DNA of 64,000 nucleotides from Archilochus colubris (lineage: Eukaryota; Chordata; Aves; Apodiformes; Trochilidae), in contig CM041083.1 of assembly GCA_023079485.1 (NCBI GenBank), forward strand, positions 141,497,052 through 141,561,051. Direction: 5' to 3'. A program made the translations under genes and the position numbers. A model generated the notes under the pieces. The model had not been told where the DNA came from and did not search any database. It saw only the letters and a program-made list of their open reading frames with translations. Below, piece by piece: positions 40,101 to 46,538 of this stretch; position 1 is the stretch's first letter, and every line of letters begins with the position of its first letter.

Positions 40101-43100
40101 TGAATTACTACCCAAGAAAAAGCCAATTGAAACCCAAACACAGACTGAACGAGCTGCTATGCAATGCTCTGCTTCCCTACCCAGGGAAACTGTTAGCAAC
40201 TGGAAGGTTGGAGAGTGGTTTAATACTCATTTTGAGGTTTCTGAGAGTTCCAGATATTCAGCACTGGAAATGTCAAACTTTTTAAAAGAAAAGTAGTTAA
40301 AACTTTTCCTGGAAGACTCCAGAGATTCATTGTAGTTCCCCAGATATTCAGTATCTCAATTTGACTGAGGAGCCTTAAAGACTTGAGCTTCCAACCTGCC
40401 TCCTACTTCAGTGATGTCCTAATTTTCTAGAAAGCGTGGTGGTTCAGACCCTGGGGAGTCTGTCTCAGGGAGGGGAACAAAATCCAGGTAATTCCCAGTG
40501 CCCATACCAGCTCCTCGTACTTGCACTTTAAACAGTCTTTCTCTGTGTACTAAAAGTAGCACACCTTGTGGACTCACTAACCCAGGGTTAGCCCATGTTC
40601 TACTCTAGACCAACCCAGAGAATCACAGAATGGTTTTAGTTGGAAGGGCCCTTAAACACCATCTCGTCCAAACTCCCTGCATGCACAGGGATCACTTGCG
40701 TCAGCACTGCCATTTGTCTGATACTTCATAACACTTGTGGGGCTGGTTTTCTACCTTCGTATCGCTTTCACTTCTTCAACCAGTCAGACCAGTGTTAATT
40801 TCAAAGATACATAAAGAGATGTAGATGTGCATCAGCTTTGAAACAAATATGACCAAACCAGGAATTTATATACATCACAGCCCTTAAATCAAACTTTTGA
40901 AATACACTGGTATCTTTGGTGCCCTATTGGTATTATGAACCTGGAACATGGGAAGAGCCTTCACTGGATGGATGAACCAGGAGCTATATAAATACTCAGG
41001 AGCACGCTGACCTGTCTGCTTTCAGGCCTCAGCTTCTCAGAGGTGGGGAGCTTTCCACTGCATGCTCCAGGCCTCTGGAAAGGGGGAACTTACAGAGGCT
41101 GAACTCAGCTGGGTTTAGGGCAAAATGTAAAATTCAGTTAGTTGCATGTAGTCTTAATCATTAATTTCCTTTCCACAGTATTTATGAGAGAGAGGTGGTC
41201 TGTAGCACCAGTACTGACCCTGAAGCTCTACAGCTGCTAATAAGGGGAAGTTCAGAGGGTGAGGCTGCCTCACAAGTGAAGGTGACACGATGCTGAATGG
41301 GGTCAAGAAGGGACAACAGAAGCTGAGCAGGAAACACCCCCTGCCCAGTGCTCAGGAAAGGGTGGTGGCAATGTATTTACAGGGAAGGAAGGATAATGTT
41401 TCCCCAGGGACAGCTGCTGAGATTCTTCCCCTCTTTGGTTTCCACTATATGACATGGTTTTGCTCTGTTGGTGCCAACAGGGAGCTATTTCAGCCTCTCA
41501 ACATTTTGACCTGCACAAGTCAGGCAGAGCAGCAATCCCAAACACTCCTGACCTGACAGCAATTGTATACAGCACATATGTGCTACAGGGTATAGGGCAC
41601 TTAGCATTTTCAAAGGAGGAATAAGTCTCATTACTGCAGCTCCCCAGAGAGGCAGTGCAGGAACAGAGCAATGGCTGGGGGCTACAACCAGAAGCCACTC
41701 ACCACTGCTTTCAGTGGTGACAACCCAATGGTGAGCTTTTGGAAAAGAAAACCAGAGATTCATTGTGGTTCCCCAGATATTCAGGATCTCAATTTGACTG
41801 AGGAACCTTAAAGGCTTGAGCTTGCAATCTGCCTCCTACTTCAGTGATGTCCTAATTTTTGGATAAGAAAACCAATACTTTTGAGGTTTTCTGTCTCAGA
41901 TTTCCTCCTGGGCTTATTTAGCATATGAAGGAATTAGATGGATAATTATGTATACCTTTTAGACAGAGATGCACTAAGTTGAAGTCTGCTGTTCAATCCC
42001 ACAGAGCAATTTACCTTGCTGCCATGGTGCTCATGAGTCTTTAGACTCCTACACAACAAAGGAAAGCTGTTCTGATAAGCAATGAACTTACAGCCCCTCT
42101 TCTTCTGATGAGCGGCAAACCTACAGCCCCAAGTAAACAGCCAGCTTTCAGAAATATCTGAACCATGCAAAGCCATCAAAGAGCTAGTGCTTGACTTAGT
42201 TCTAGTCATTCTGCCTTAAAATGCTTGGAACAACACTATTTTTCATTTTATGAAAAGCTTCATTATACCCATATTACCAAACTCTGGAGTGATGTTTTCT
42301 CTTCTGCACTCTCTAGTGTGCCATAAACCACGGGGCACTTCTTTCCAAAATACCTCTGTATGAAAAGGAGCTAATAGTTTTGATGGTGTGGTTTGGGGTT
42401 TTTTTTCAAGACTGTTCCTGGCTAGAACAAAGTCTCTGGTCTCTTACATAGGCTTCTTGTCAAGAAAGAATCTTGAATTAAATTAATTCATAAACAGAGC
42501 AGTTTGAAATCTGGTTTTTAAACCATTGAGCTGTTTTGCATTAGATTTGGATTTAATGCTTGTGATGTTATGATCCTGTTTTCAGAGTTGATTGAAGTGA
42601 TTCACTGCTCTCTTTTTGTGTGGTAAAAAATGTAAAAAAAAAATAAATGGCTGACTATACCATACAGTATCTCAAAATAATTTTTTAGTGTATCATTTAC
42701 TGAAATAATTCATAAGAGCATCTACCAGCTACTTTTCTAGATCCACCATATTGTCAATTTTTGTTGGTGTTCTGAATCCAAGCAAAAATGAGAAACACGA
42801 CTAGGGCTGAAAGAAGAACAGTTTTTTCAAACTTAACACATACAGATTGTCAAGTGTCATTACACTTTTCAGGACATGATGCAAAAAGCTATCTAGAAAC
42901 TCAGCTAGTGGGAAATACCTATTCATAATGTAAAATAGCACCTTTTGTGGAGCATCACTTACTAAAAGACATCTTTCTTCCATCAGCAGCTCACTAAGAA
43001 ACTCATTATCTCATCACAAACAAGACCAAAGGACTCATGGTTGGATTACTGTAACTCACTGCTTCTCTCCTTGGATGTAAAACAAATTGTAAGACTCCAG

Positions 43101-46100
43101 ATGACACAAAACCAGGGCTGCCTGGCTACTGCAAGCTTTAGGCTTGTATTAGCACTCCAGTCTCTCCATTTGATTTTGATCTCATCCTGCCAGCTAAAGG
43201 TCTTGGTGCCAATCTCAAAGCAATGAATGGTCTGAGCCTCTCTAACAGAAAAAGACTAAATTTTATTTTATAAAGAGCTAAGAAAGGCAGTGCTCTGAAC
43301 CATGCAGTCCAAATCAGAAGGCATGAAACCTGCACGTAAGGTACTCTTAGCCAAAGATGGGAAATCCCAAAGCAAGCTTCTCCAGGGGGATGGATAAAAC
43401 CCAACTCTTGTCACATTTAGAATGGGTTGCAAAGTTTTGTAACTGGATAAAAGTTTCTCACTACCACCTGAGTGACCTTCATAACAGCTGTTTCCTCAAG
43501 AGCAGTTGCCCACGTATATCTTATTCTCTAAGCACTAAGTTTAAGGCAGTTTATTTTTTCTGGACTTGCAATATGAAGTTGGTGGATGGCTACAGTGGAA
43601 CTCCTAATGAGTTGTCTAAATGGCTGAGTTCATACTAACTTCCAGATTTTCCCTCAGGATGCAGGAAGAAAATCATGACAACACAGTCAAAGATAGTATC
43701 ATGACACAGGCTTCATTTTTTTCAAGAAAACCCACTGGAACTATGATCAGAGCCATGTGAAAACCCAGAACACACTGATTAATAATATGCCTAGCTCCTG
43801 CTAAAGTGGGCTGAATATTGATTGTTTGGAAATGACAACACTAAGAAAAGAAAAAAAAGTCATTTTTTACTGCAAGGATTATGTTTTCTAGGTTTTTTGT
43901 GTCATTCACTTGATTTCCATTGGAACAATATGGAGCCATTTTACCAAGTTATGGGACTGCTCCTCCTTGCACCCTCATTCAGGAATGCTGTCTCATTTCT
44001 ATGAGGCTACCCACTTGTTTAGCTGCAGGAGCTAAAATATTCAGCAAGACCTTGGGCATCTCTGTATACAGTGTACAACTGAAAACTGGGATATTATAAA
44101 TACAAATTTAGAAGAATCTCAGCAGCTGACTAAGAAAAAAATTATGAAATTTTGTGTCTTCATACAATGTAGCATGTAAAAACGTAACAAGAGGGAACAA
44201 CTTGCAATGGCTACCTTCAGTATATTTCTTGTAATACCTCTCAGTTTTCTACTGTCTCTCTAGGAACACAGCAACTGACTGCTAGAACTTCATACTTAAC
44301 AACCTAAAGCTTGGCTTTTGGTGTCTTTAACAGGCTAAATAGTAGGGGTGAACTCTGACTAAGCCATCTAAAGGCTAAGCTGCCTGTATAAGCAATGGTA
44401 TCTCTATCCCACCTATCTCATATAGGATGATTCACCATCCAAACACATGCCACGGTGGACTGCACAAGGTTAATATCTTTACTTTTGGGGTAGCTAAATC
44501 AGAGAAAAACCAAAAAAGTGATGGTCTGCAGCATCTCTCAAACCACAAAGTCTGCAATCTTGCCCTGGTGGAGGACAACTTCCTGGGCCACCTGCCCATT
44601 GCAGCTTTGTTAAGTGGAATATAGCAATAGCAAAGCCTGCACCCCTGGACATTTGCTTGTCACAAAATCCCTGCCCAGGATCCTATCCCTCCCTCCTATC
44701 CCCAGGAAAAGAGGAGTCATCTTTCAGCCCAGTGCCTCTGGCTCTGGTTTCAGTCCCACTGTTGCTGCATGTGCTTAAGCAGCAATCCTCCTGGCTGAAT
44801 AGTGCAGACACTGCCCTTCCACTGTGTCTGCAAAAGTAGGGTTACCTCATCCTCACAGCCTTGACTCTATCAACCCAGAAGCATTAGCATGAAATAAAAA
44901 GTCAGCTTGTCATTGCTCATTTTCTGACTCAAACAGAAATTTTCCATACTACAGAAAGATTTCTCACACTAATTTCAGCCTGAAACAAAATTTTTTTCTT
45001 CATTAGTTTTGTTGTTTCAAAACATACTTCTCACACCTACCAGTACAACCCAAATACTTATGAGTGAAGAGTCTTAGAAATAACATAAGACAGTAATTAT
45101 TAAAAAAATCCACATTGGAATAATTTTTTGGTTAGCAGCTGCTCAGTGCTGACAGATATGTTTCCTACAGTTGTCAGGATATTAGTGATGGGAAGATGCT
45201 CCAGCCAAGATATTCCTGTTAGGCAGTGCTTTAGCCAGAGCATCCTGCCCTGGCAGCTCTGATTTCACATATCAAAAGTGATATGTGGCTTGAGGTGGCT
45301 GGAGAAAAATTGGGAAATGTGTCTGGGAAGGTGCTGAAGGATGAGCCAACAATAAGCCAACAGCCAAAACTCTCTTCTTAAATGAAATTCGTGCTCATTC
45401 TCACTAATTGAATCTGCTCAATGCTGTACCTAAAAATTTCAAAGTGAGTTGCAAAAGTGAGTTTTGCTAATATTTCTGTATATTTTAATACTTTAATATT
45501 CTTAAACATACTAAGGAGGAAGTTGTATTGTGAGAATGTTATTATATATTAATTAACAAAAAGTCAAATAGTAGCAGTAATACATTACCTTTAAATAAGC
45601 ACCTTTTGATTTACAACAGGCAAACATTTCTTGGGTCAAAATGAGGTTACATATAAATGAAATCTGCTTTTTTGATTTGCCTTTTATTTTACAGACTTTA
45701 AAATTTTCAGCTATGAAAAATTACAGATGCTTACAGCTCTCTTTTTCAGAACTTATTGGAAAGCTTATCAACACTAAAATTCAAGCAAGGATAACAAGAA
45801 AAAAAAACCATTTCTAAATAGACACATGACAAAATTGGAATCTGCCTTATCCTACCTGTGTAAAGAAAAAAAAAAGCTTCTAATAAACTGTGTTCATTAA
45901 AAGAAAAAAAATATATATAAAGGAGACAAAGTAACCACTTATGCTGTTGAATGTTCATAGTAGGTAGGTAATATTTGCTTGATTACAAGCAACCTTTGCT
46001 TTAATTTGGACAACACAACATCACTTTTTACACTCATTTTCCTTTCACAAGTGGTAAACTAAATCAGGACCCTCATCCTCAACTCTTCCTAAATATGAAG

Positions 46101-46538
46101 CTCACTTGAATAGGGAAAGCTGGGCCCTTAATAAGATGCACAGGCTGCCCATGCAAGCATTAGTTTCCCACTGGGGAGAAATGCATGCTGCACACATTGG
46201 TGTGAACACACAAAAACTAAGAGCATTCTCAGGCTGATGTCCTGAGATGCAAACTGCCTTAAAACACATCCCAGACACACGATGCTCAGTCCCGGTCAGC
46301 TGCAATACACAAGTGTTATCGGATACTTTTCGTGTCATATATCAGCCGACCCTTTTGTTGAAGAAGTAATGACATTGCTGCTTTTCCCATTGTAAGAAAA
46401 AGTAATGGAAAAATCTTTCTGAGGAGTTAATTTAAAACAGTACTCACTGCTATCCGCAGTATGGAAGCTTTCACAGAGGTCCATTTGTCCTGTCTGCGAT
46501 CTATGACAAGAATAAATCCAATTCCAGCATCTCGTAAA
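10041..46538 (-). CDS. MCF2L: MCF2L (Dbs/Ost) Rho guanine-nucleotide exchange factor, 5' end missing
   Basis: Thirty minus-strand exons splice into one open frame of 1110 residues ending in TAA. Residue numbers used here count from the first full codon at 46537. Domains: C-terminal part of a CRAL-TRIO/Sec14 domain (1 to about 109), spectrin-like helices (about 190-407), DH domain (about 500-698, with the motifs ETERAYVEEL and KPVQRITKYQLLLKEM), PH domain (699-829), serine-rich linker, SH3 (1008-1070), serine-rich tail. From family knowledge, Dbs exchanges GDP for GTP on RhoA and Cdc42 at membranes, the PH domain binds phosphoinositides and assists exchange, and the Sec14 region is autoinhibitory. 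MCF2L is preferred over the paralogues because the DH-PH region follows it almost residue by residue, and because the block GWAKTSHSL just before an SH3 domain is typical of it; MCF2 diverges strongly in both places. No frameshift or internal stop is seen. The start codon and promoter were not found. Confidence 0.95.
10259..10362 (-). CDS. MCF2L: MCF2L exon 29 of window (SH3, second part)
   Basis: Acceptor TTTTAG, donor GTAGGCTA, phase 2 to 1, residues 1045-1079. It contains YVKNLSSGREGWIPANNL, the G-W-[IV]-P and N/S-L signature that ends an SH3 domain, followed by SAQSLSSS. Confidence 0.95.
10488..10600 (-). CDS. MCF2L: MCF2L exon 28 of window (SH3, first part)
   Basis: Acceptor TTTAG, donor GTATGCA, phase 0 to 2, residues 1008-1044. 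It contains GKYTVVTDYEKG, then SGDLVQLIREGEDGHW: the ALYDY-like strand, the RT loop and the n-Src loop of an SH3 domain. The conserved Trp codon is split at the donor. Confidence 0.95.
10869..10897. repeat. Poly-A run (poly-T on gene strand)
   Basis: About 23 consecutive A, preceded by A/C-rich sequence and followed by GAAAAA. It lies in the intron between exons 27 and 28. No recognisable retroelement body adjoins it. Confidence 0.85.
11216..11346 (-). CDS. MCF2L: MCF2L exon 27 of window (acidic linker with Gly tract)
   Basis: Acceptor CTCAAG, donor GTAACC, phase 1 to 0, residues 964-1007. It contains GWAKTSHSLDAS, then DGWSSAEDPLNSSDAEEE, then seven glycines encoded by a GGA-type repeat. 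The first block is diagnostic of MCF2L. The glycine tract looks longer than in mammals. Confidence 0.95.
11347..15468 (-). other. MCF2L intron 26
   Basis: A 4.1-kb intron. It holds the ERVL-like solo LTR at 13846-14622. Otherwise AT-rich, with no further exon that I could support. Confidence 0.7.
13846..14622 (+). mobile_element. Solo LTR, avian ERVL-like
   Basis: It starts TGTCCTGGTTTCAACCAGAA, a close variant of the widespread avian LTR start, and ends GCATTAAACCATGATA, where the usual end is ACCACGACA. Internally it has GTGACGTGAGA, TTCTATATATTTG, a TTTCACTAAAGC block and GGGAGGGGAGGGGGAGA near the 3' end, all in the order known for this LTR class. The flanks TTTCC (13841-13845) and TTTTC (14623-14627) are a 4-of-5 match for a target duplication. 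No internal retroviral genes adjoin it. It sits in the intron between exons 26 and 27, antisense to MCF2L. Confidence 0.82.
15469..15543 (-). CDS. MCF2L: MCF2L exon 26 of window (phase 1-1 exon, probably alternative)
   Basis: Acceptor CTGCAG, donor GTAGAG, 75 bases, phase 1 to 1. It contains SPTSPDKKAKRHEV and SDPTPFGLRG, as in the longer MCF2L isoforms. An internal GTGAGTGA after the HEV codons would be a stronger donor, but joining it to exon 27 shifts the frame to a stop. Confidence 0.87.
15898..15954 (-). CDS. MCF2L: MCF2L exon 25 of window (phase 1-1 exon, probably alternative)
   Basis: Acceptor TGACAG, donor GTATTGCTG, 57 bases, phase 1 to 1. It reads TPSSAKSQTLPMILLTGP. It is too short for similarity alone. 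It is supported by good splice sites, an open frame in the right phase, and its place between two other phase 1-1 exons. Confidence 0.68.
16800..16886 (-). CDS. MCF2L: MCF2L exon 24 of window (phase 1-1 exon, probably alternative)
   Basis: Acceptor TTTGTAG, donor GTAATTTA, 87 bases, phase 1 to 1. It encodes about 29 residues with SECSALSKKPFTLQGF. Because its phases match on both sides, it can be skipped without a frameshift. SKKPFTLQGF resembles a linker segment of longer Dbs-family isoforms. Confidence 0.83.
17525..17640 (-). CDS. MCF2L: MCF2L exon 23 of window (linker)
   Basis: Acceptor AAACAG, donor GTGAGTTT, phase 2 to 1, residues 852-890. It contains SPSRNHIRNTKK and YPEKGKG, which align with the MCF2L block ending PEKGKG. 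Spliced directly to exon 27 it reads KGKGWAKTSHS, which is the known short-isoform junction. Confidence 0.92.
17976..18306. repeat. Polypurine tract (GAAAAA-type), about 330 bp
   Basis: The plus strand is almost purely A and G for about 330 bases, as AAAAAAG/GAAAAG units of varying length with very few interruptions. On the MCF2L sense strand it is a TTTTTC polypyrimidine tract, which ends 336 bases upstream of exon 23. Long open frames on both strands here (Lys/Glu or Phe/Ser) are artefacts of the repeat. Confidence 0.95.
19166..19232 (-). CDS. MCF2L: MCF2L exon 22 of window (linker)
   Basis: Acceptor TCACAG, donor GTAAGTAT, phase 1 to 2, residues 830-851. It contains IQHRTLEQTQSLPLPAS, as in the MCF2L linker after PH. 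Confidence 0.93.
19377..19455 (-). CDS. MCF2L: MCF2L exon 21 of window (PH C-terminal helix)
   Basis: Acceptor GGGCAG, donor GTAAAATA, phase 0 to 1, residues 804-829. It contains VKATWVNEIRKVLTSQLQAC, the C-terminal PH helix with its conserved Trp. Confidence 0.97.
19708..19745. repeat. C/T low-complexity run
   Basis: A run of about 12 C followed by TCCCCTCCC and TTTCTTTTG. It lies less than 70 bases from exon 20, on its donor (3') side. Confidence 0.85.
19771..19863 (-). CDS. MCF2L: MCF2L exon 20 of window (PH)
   Basis: Acceptor TTCCAG, donor GTAAAG, phase 0 to 0, 31 codons (773-803). It contains MAAVGITENVKGDAKKFEIW and EEVYIIQ, later strands of PH. Confidence 0.97.
20447..20668 (-). CDS. 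MCF2L: MCF2L exon 19 of window (PH)
   Basis: Acceptor TCCCAG, donor GTAAGAC, phase 0 to 0, 74 codons (699-772), the longest exon. It contains LGKLLMQGSFNVWIDHKKGH and RFKPMQRHLFLHEKAVLFCK, the beta strands of the Dbs PH domain. Confidence 0.98.
21337..21462 (-). CDS. MCF2L: MCF2L exon 18 of window (end of DH)
   Basis: Acceptor CTCAG, donor GTGAGTTA, phase 0 to 0, 42 codons (657-698). It contains EMLKYSKNCEGAEDLQEAL and AVNDSMHQIAITGYD, the last DH helix and its passage into PH. Confidence 0.97.
22647..22739 (-). CDS. MCF2L: MCF2L exon 17 of window (DH, CR3 helix)
   Basis: Acceptor TTACAG, donor GTATGTGT, phase 0 to 0, 31 codons (626-656). It contains LDSYLLKPVQRITKYQLLLK, the long conserved helix that, with exon 13, forms the GTPase-binding face. 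The key residues appear intact. Confidence 0.98.
22892..22984 (-). CDS. MCF2L: MCF2L exon 16 of window (DH)
   Basis: Acceptor TTTCAG, donor GTATGCT, phase 0 to 0, 31 codons (595-625). It contains MEDFQIYEKYCQNKPRSESL, which is identical to the family sequence as I know it. Confidence 0.97.
24164..24233 (-). CDS. MCF2L: MCF2L exon 15 of window (DH)
   Basis: Acceptor TTTTAG, donor GTATGTGT, phase 2 to 0, 23 full codons (572-594). It contains IFLRELENYIEYPELVGRCF. Confidence 0.96.
25213..25328 (-). CDS. MCF2L: MCF2L exon 14 of window (DH)
   Basis: Acceptor TTGCAG, donor GTGAGG, phase 0 to 2, residues 533-571. It contains GYAAEMDNPLMAHLI and KKDILFGNMEEIYHFHN, the second DH conserved region. 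The 4.1-kb intron before it holds a CR1 copy and a C-rich tract. Confidence 0.97.
25695..26150 (-). mobile_element. CR1 LINE fragment in intron 13
   Basis: It contains the CR1 phrases CATCTCACCACCCTCACAG, AATTTCTTCCTCATGTCTT and TCTCCAGGCTGAACAACCTC in reverse orientation to the element. A short CA run lies immediately to the left. The copy lies between MCF2L exons 13 and 14, in the same orientation as the gene. Confidence 0.92.
26935..27052. repeat. C-rich (CCCCAC)n tract, G-rich on the gene sense strand
   Basis: The plus strand has more than eight runs of three or more C in about 65 bases (26935-27000), separated by ACA or A, then a looser CCCACA run. The minus strand, which is MCF2L sense, is therefore G-runs with short spacers, a quadruplex-prone pattern. 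It lies in the intron between exons 13 and 14. Confidence 0.9.
29442..29508 (-). CDS. MCF2L: MCF2L exon 13 of window (DH, CR1 motif)
   Basis: Acceptor CTCCAG, donor GTAATAAT, phase 2 to 0, 22 full codons (511-532). It contains ELIETERAYVEELLCVLE, the first conserved DH helix. Its glutamate is expected to contact switch I of the GTPase. Confidence 0.96.
30516..30592 (-). CDS. MCF2L: MCF2L exon 12 of window (start of DH)
   Basis: Acceptor TTTAG, donor GTAAGTATA, phase 0 to 2, residues 485-510. It begins SEMTEQHQSRG and ends DDEENLAVLR, the lead-in to the DH domain. Confidence 0.93.
31655..31725 (-). CDS. MCF2L: MCF2L exon 11 of window (basic linker)
   Basis: Acceptor CTTAG, donor GTAATTAT, phase 1 to 0, residues 461-484. 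It encodes SDSSALRRGNYRRGK, a short Ser/Arg-rich linker that aligns with the MCF2L ALRRG-YRR block. Confidence 0.92.
31874..32033 (-). CDS. MCF2L: MCF2L exon 10 of window (linker)
   Basis: Acceptor GATAG, donor GTAAGTAA, phase 0 to 1, residues 408-460. It contains KLAAKQTRPVQPVAPRPEA, the proline-containing linker that joins the spectrin-like region to the DH domain in MCF2L and MCF2. Confidence 0.96.
32440..32456. repeat. Short (ACT)n run
   Basis: Five ACT/TAC units in the intron between exons 9 and 10. Confidence 0.8.
32682..32873 (-). CDS. MCF2L: MCF2L exon 9 of window (spectrin-like)
   Basis: Acceptor TCTAG, donor GTACTG, phase 0 to 0, 64 codons (344-407). It begins SMKWCDEGIYLLASQPVDK, one of the most diagnostic blocks of the Dbl/Dbs group, and continues with QDGAESALQEIEKFLDTG. 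Confidence 0.97.
33090..33281 (-). CDS. MCF2L: MCF2L exon 8 of window (spectrin-like)
   Basis: Acceptor TCTTAG, donor GTAAAT, phase 0 to 0, 64 codons (280-343). It contains NHYAVDSIIPKCSELHHLCD and LLNKSLELHGLLEK, a helical part of the spectrin-like repeat. Confidence 0.95.
34140..34259 (-). CDS. MCF2L: MCF2L exon 7 of window (spectrin-like)
   Basis: Acceptor TTTCAG, donor GTAAGAAC, phase 0 to 0, residues 240-279. It contains SFSHVEHILKDLANFEEKS. A GT two bases upstream of the chosen donor would give another phase; the chosen site keeps an ungapped alignment with the family into exon 8. Confidence 0.94.
35091..35130. repeat. 10-bp tandem repeat, four units
   Basis: Four adjacent 10-base units with consensus ATTCAGATGT (CTACAGATGT, ACTCAGATGT, ATTCAGATGT twice). 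It is flanked by further GTACTAC-like bits. It lies in the intron between exons 6 and 7. Confidence 0.9.
35295..35409 (-). CDS. MCF2L: MCF2L exon 6 of window (spectrin-like)
   Basis: Acceptor TAAAG, donor GTGAGAG, phase 2 to 0, residues 202-239. It encodes ETESAFDEFWIKHQLKLEQC, a helix of the spectrin-like repeat shared by Dbl, Dbs, Trio and Kalirin. Confidence 0.95.
37124..37248 (-). CDS. MCF2L: MCF2L exon 5 of window
   Basis: Acceptor TGTAG, donor GTGAGAGG, phase 0 to 2; the split Arg codon is completed by the next exon. Residues 160-201. The end, LNQDQLDNQTTVE, is well conserved; the middle is diverged. It leads into the spectrin-like region. Confidence 0.94.
37848..37997 (-). CDS. MCF2L: MCF2L exon 4 of window (linker)
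   Basis: Acceptor AAAAG, donor GTATGT, phase 0 to 0, 50 codons (110-159). It contains LQSFGTELAETELPNDVQST, which is nearly identical to the MCF2L region after the Sec14 domain. Confidence 0.96.
38503..38619 (-). CDS. MCF2L: MCF2L exon 3 of window (end of CRAL-TRIO)
   Basis: Acceptor TGCAG, donor GTAAGT, phase 0 to 0, 39 codons (71-109). It contains GYIDKTQLTEDLGGTLDYCH, the conserved end of the Sec14-like domain in Dbl proteins. Confidence 0.96.
39149..39268 (-). CDS. MCF2L: MCF2L exon 2 of window (CRAL-TRIO, part)
   Basis: Acceptor TGCAG, donor GTAAGTAAG, phase 0 to 0, 40 codons (31-70). It continues the Sec14 domain with NLQLVLVLRPTG and SDIAFRFNRDEFKMKVP. It follows a 7.2-kb intron. Confidence 0.95.
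40319..40426. repeat. 108-bp direct repeat, copy 1
   Basis: It aligns without gaps to 41752-41859, with six substitutions in 108 bases (about 94% identity). Flanking bases do not match beyond the unit. It lies in the intron between exons 1 and 2. Confidence 0.92.
40618..40740 (-). mobile_element. CR1 LINE 3' end, short fragment
   Basis: GAGAATCACAGAATGGTTTT followed by TTGGAAGGGCCCTTAAACAC is the CR1 3' terminus. Only about 100 bases remain. It lies in the long intron between exons 1 and 2. Confidence 0.88.
41752..41859. repeat. 108-bp direct repeat, copy 2
   Basis: Second copy of the 40319-40426 unit, 1433 bases further on, in the same orientation. It is not CR1 or LTR sequence as far as I can tell. 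Confidence 0.92.
43041..43300 (+). pseudogene. Relic of L2-like LINE reverse transcriptase C-terminus
   Basis: In frame from 43041 the translation gives MDYCNSLLLSLDVKQIVRLQ and, about 40 residues further, LQSLHLILISSCQLKVLV. These match the order and spacing of the DYCNSLL and LHWLP-x-x-x-R-x-x-FKVL blocks that end L2/CR1-clade reverse transcriptases. Stops follow at 43224 and after. The Trp of the HWLP motif has been lost. It is an old fossil in the first intron found. Confidence 0.55.
46448..46538 (-). CDS. MCF2L: MCF2L exon 1 of window (CRAL-TRIO, part)
   Basis: Acceptor CTTAG, donor GTGAGTA. It enters with one base of a split codon (probably Ser) and exits in phase 0. It encodes 30 residues containing DAGIGFILVIDRR and KWTSVKAS, part of the Sec14-like lipid-binding fold. 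This is the most 5' exon I could place. The preceding CRAL-TRIO exons were searched for up to 64000 and not found. Confidence 0.93.

Larger units (their letters stand above)
39269..46447 (-). other. MCF2L intron 1 of window
   Basis: 7.2 kb. It contains a CR1 end (40618), the two 108-bp repeats and the L2-like relic (43041). Several open frames of 60-92 codons have no recognisable domain. Confidence 0.7.
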
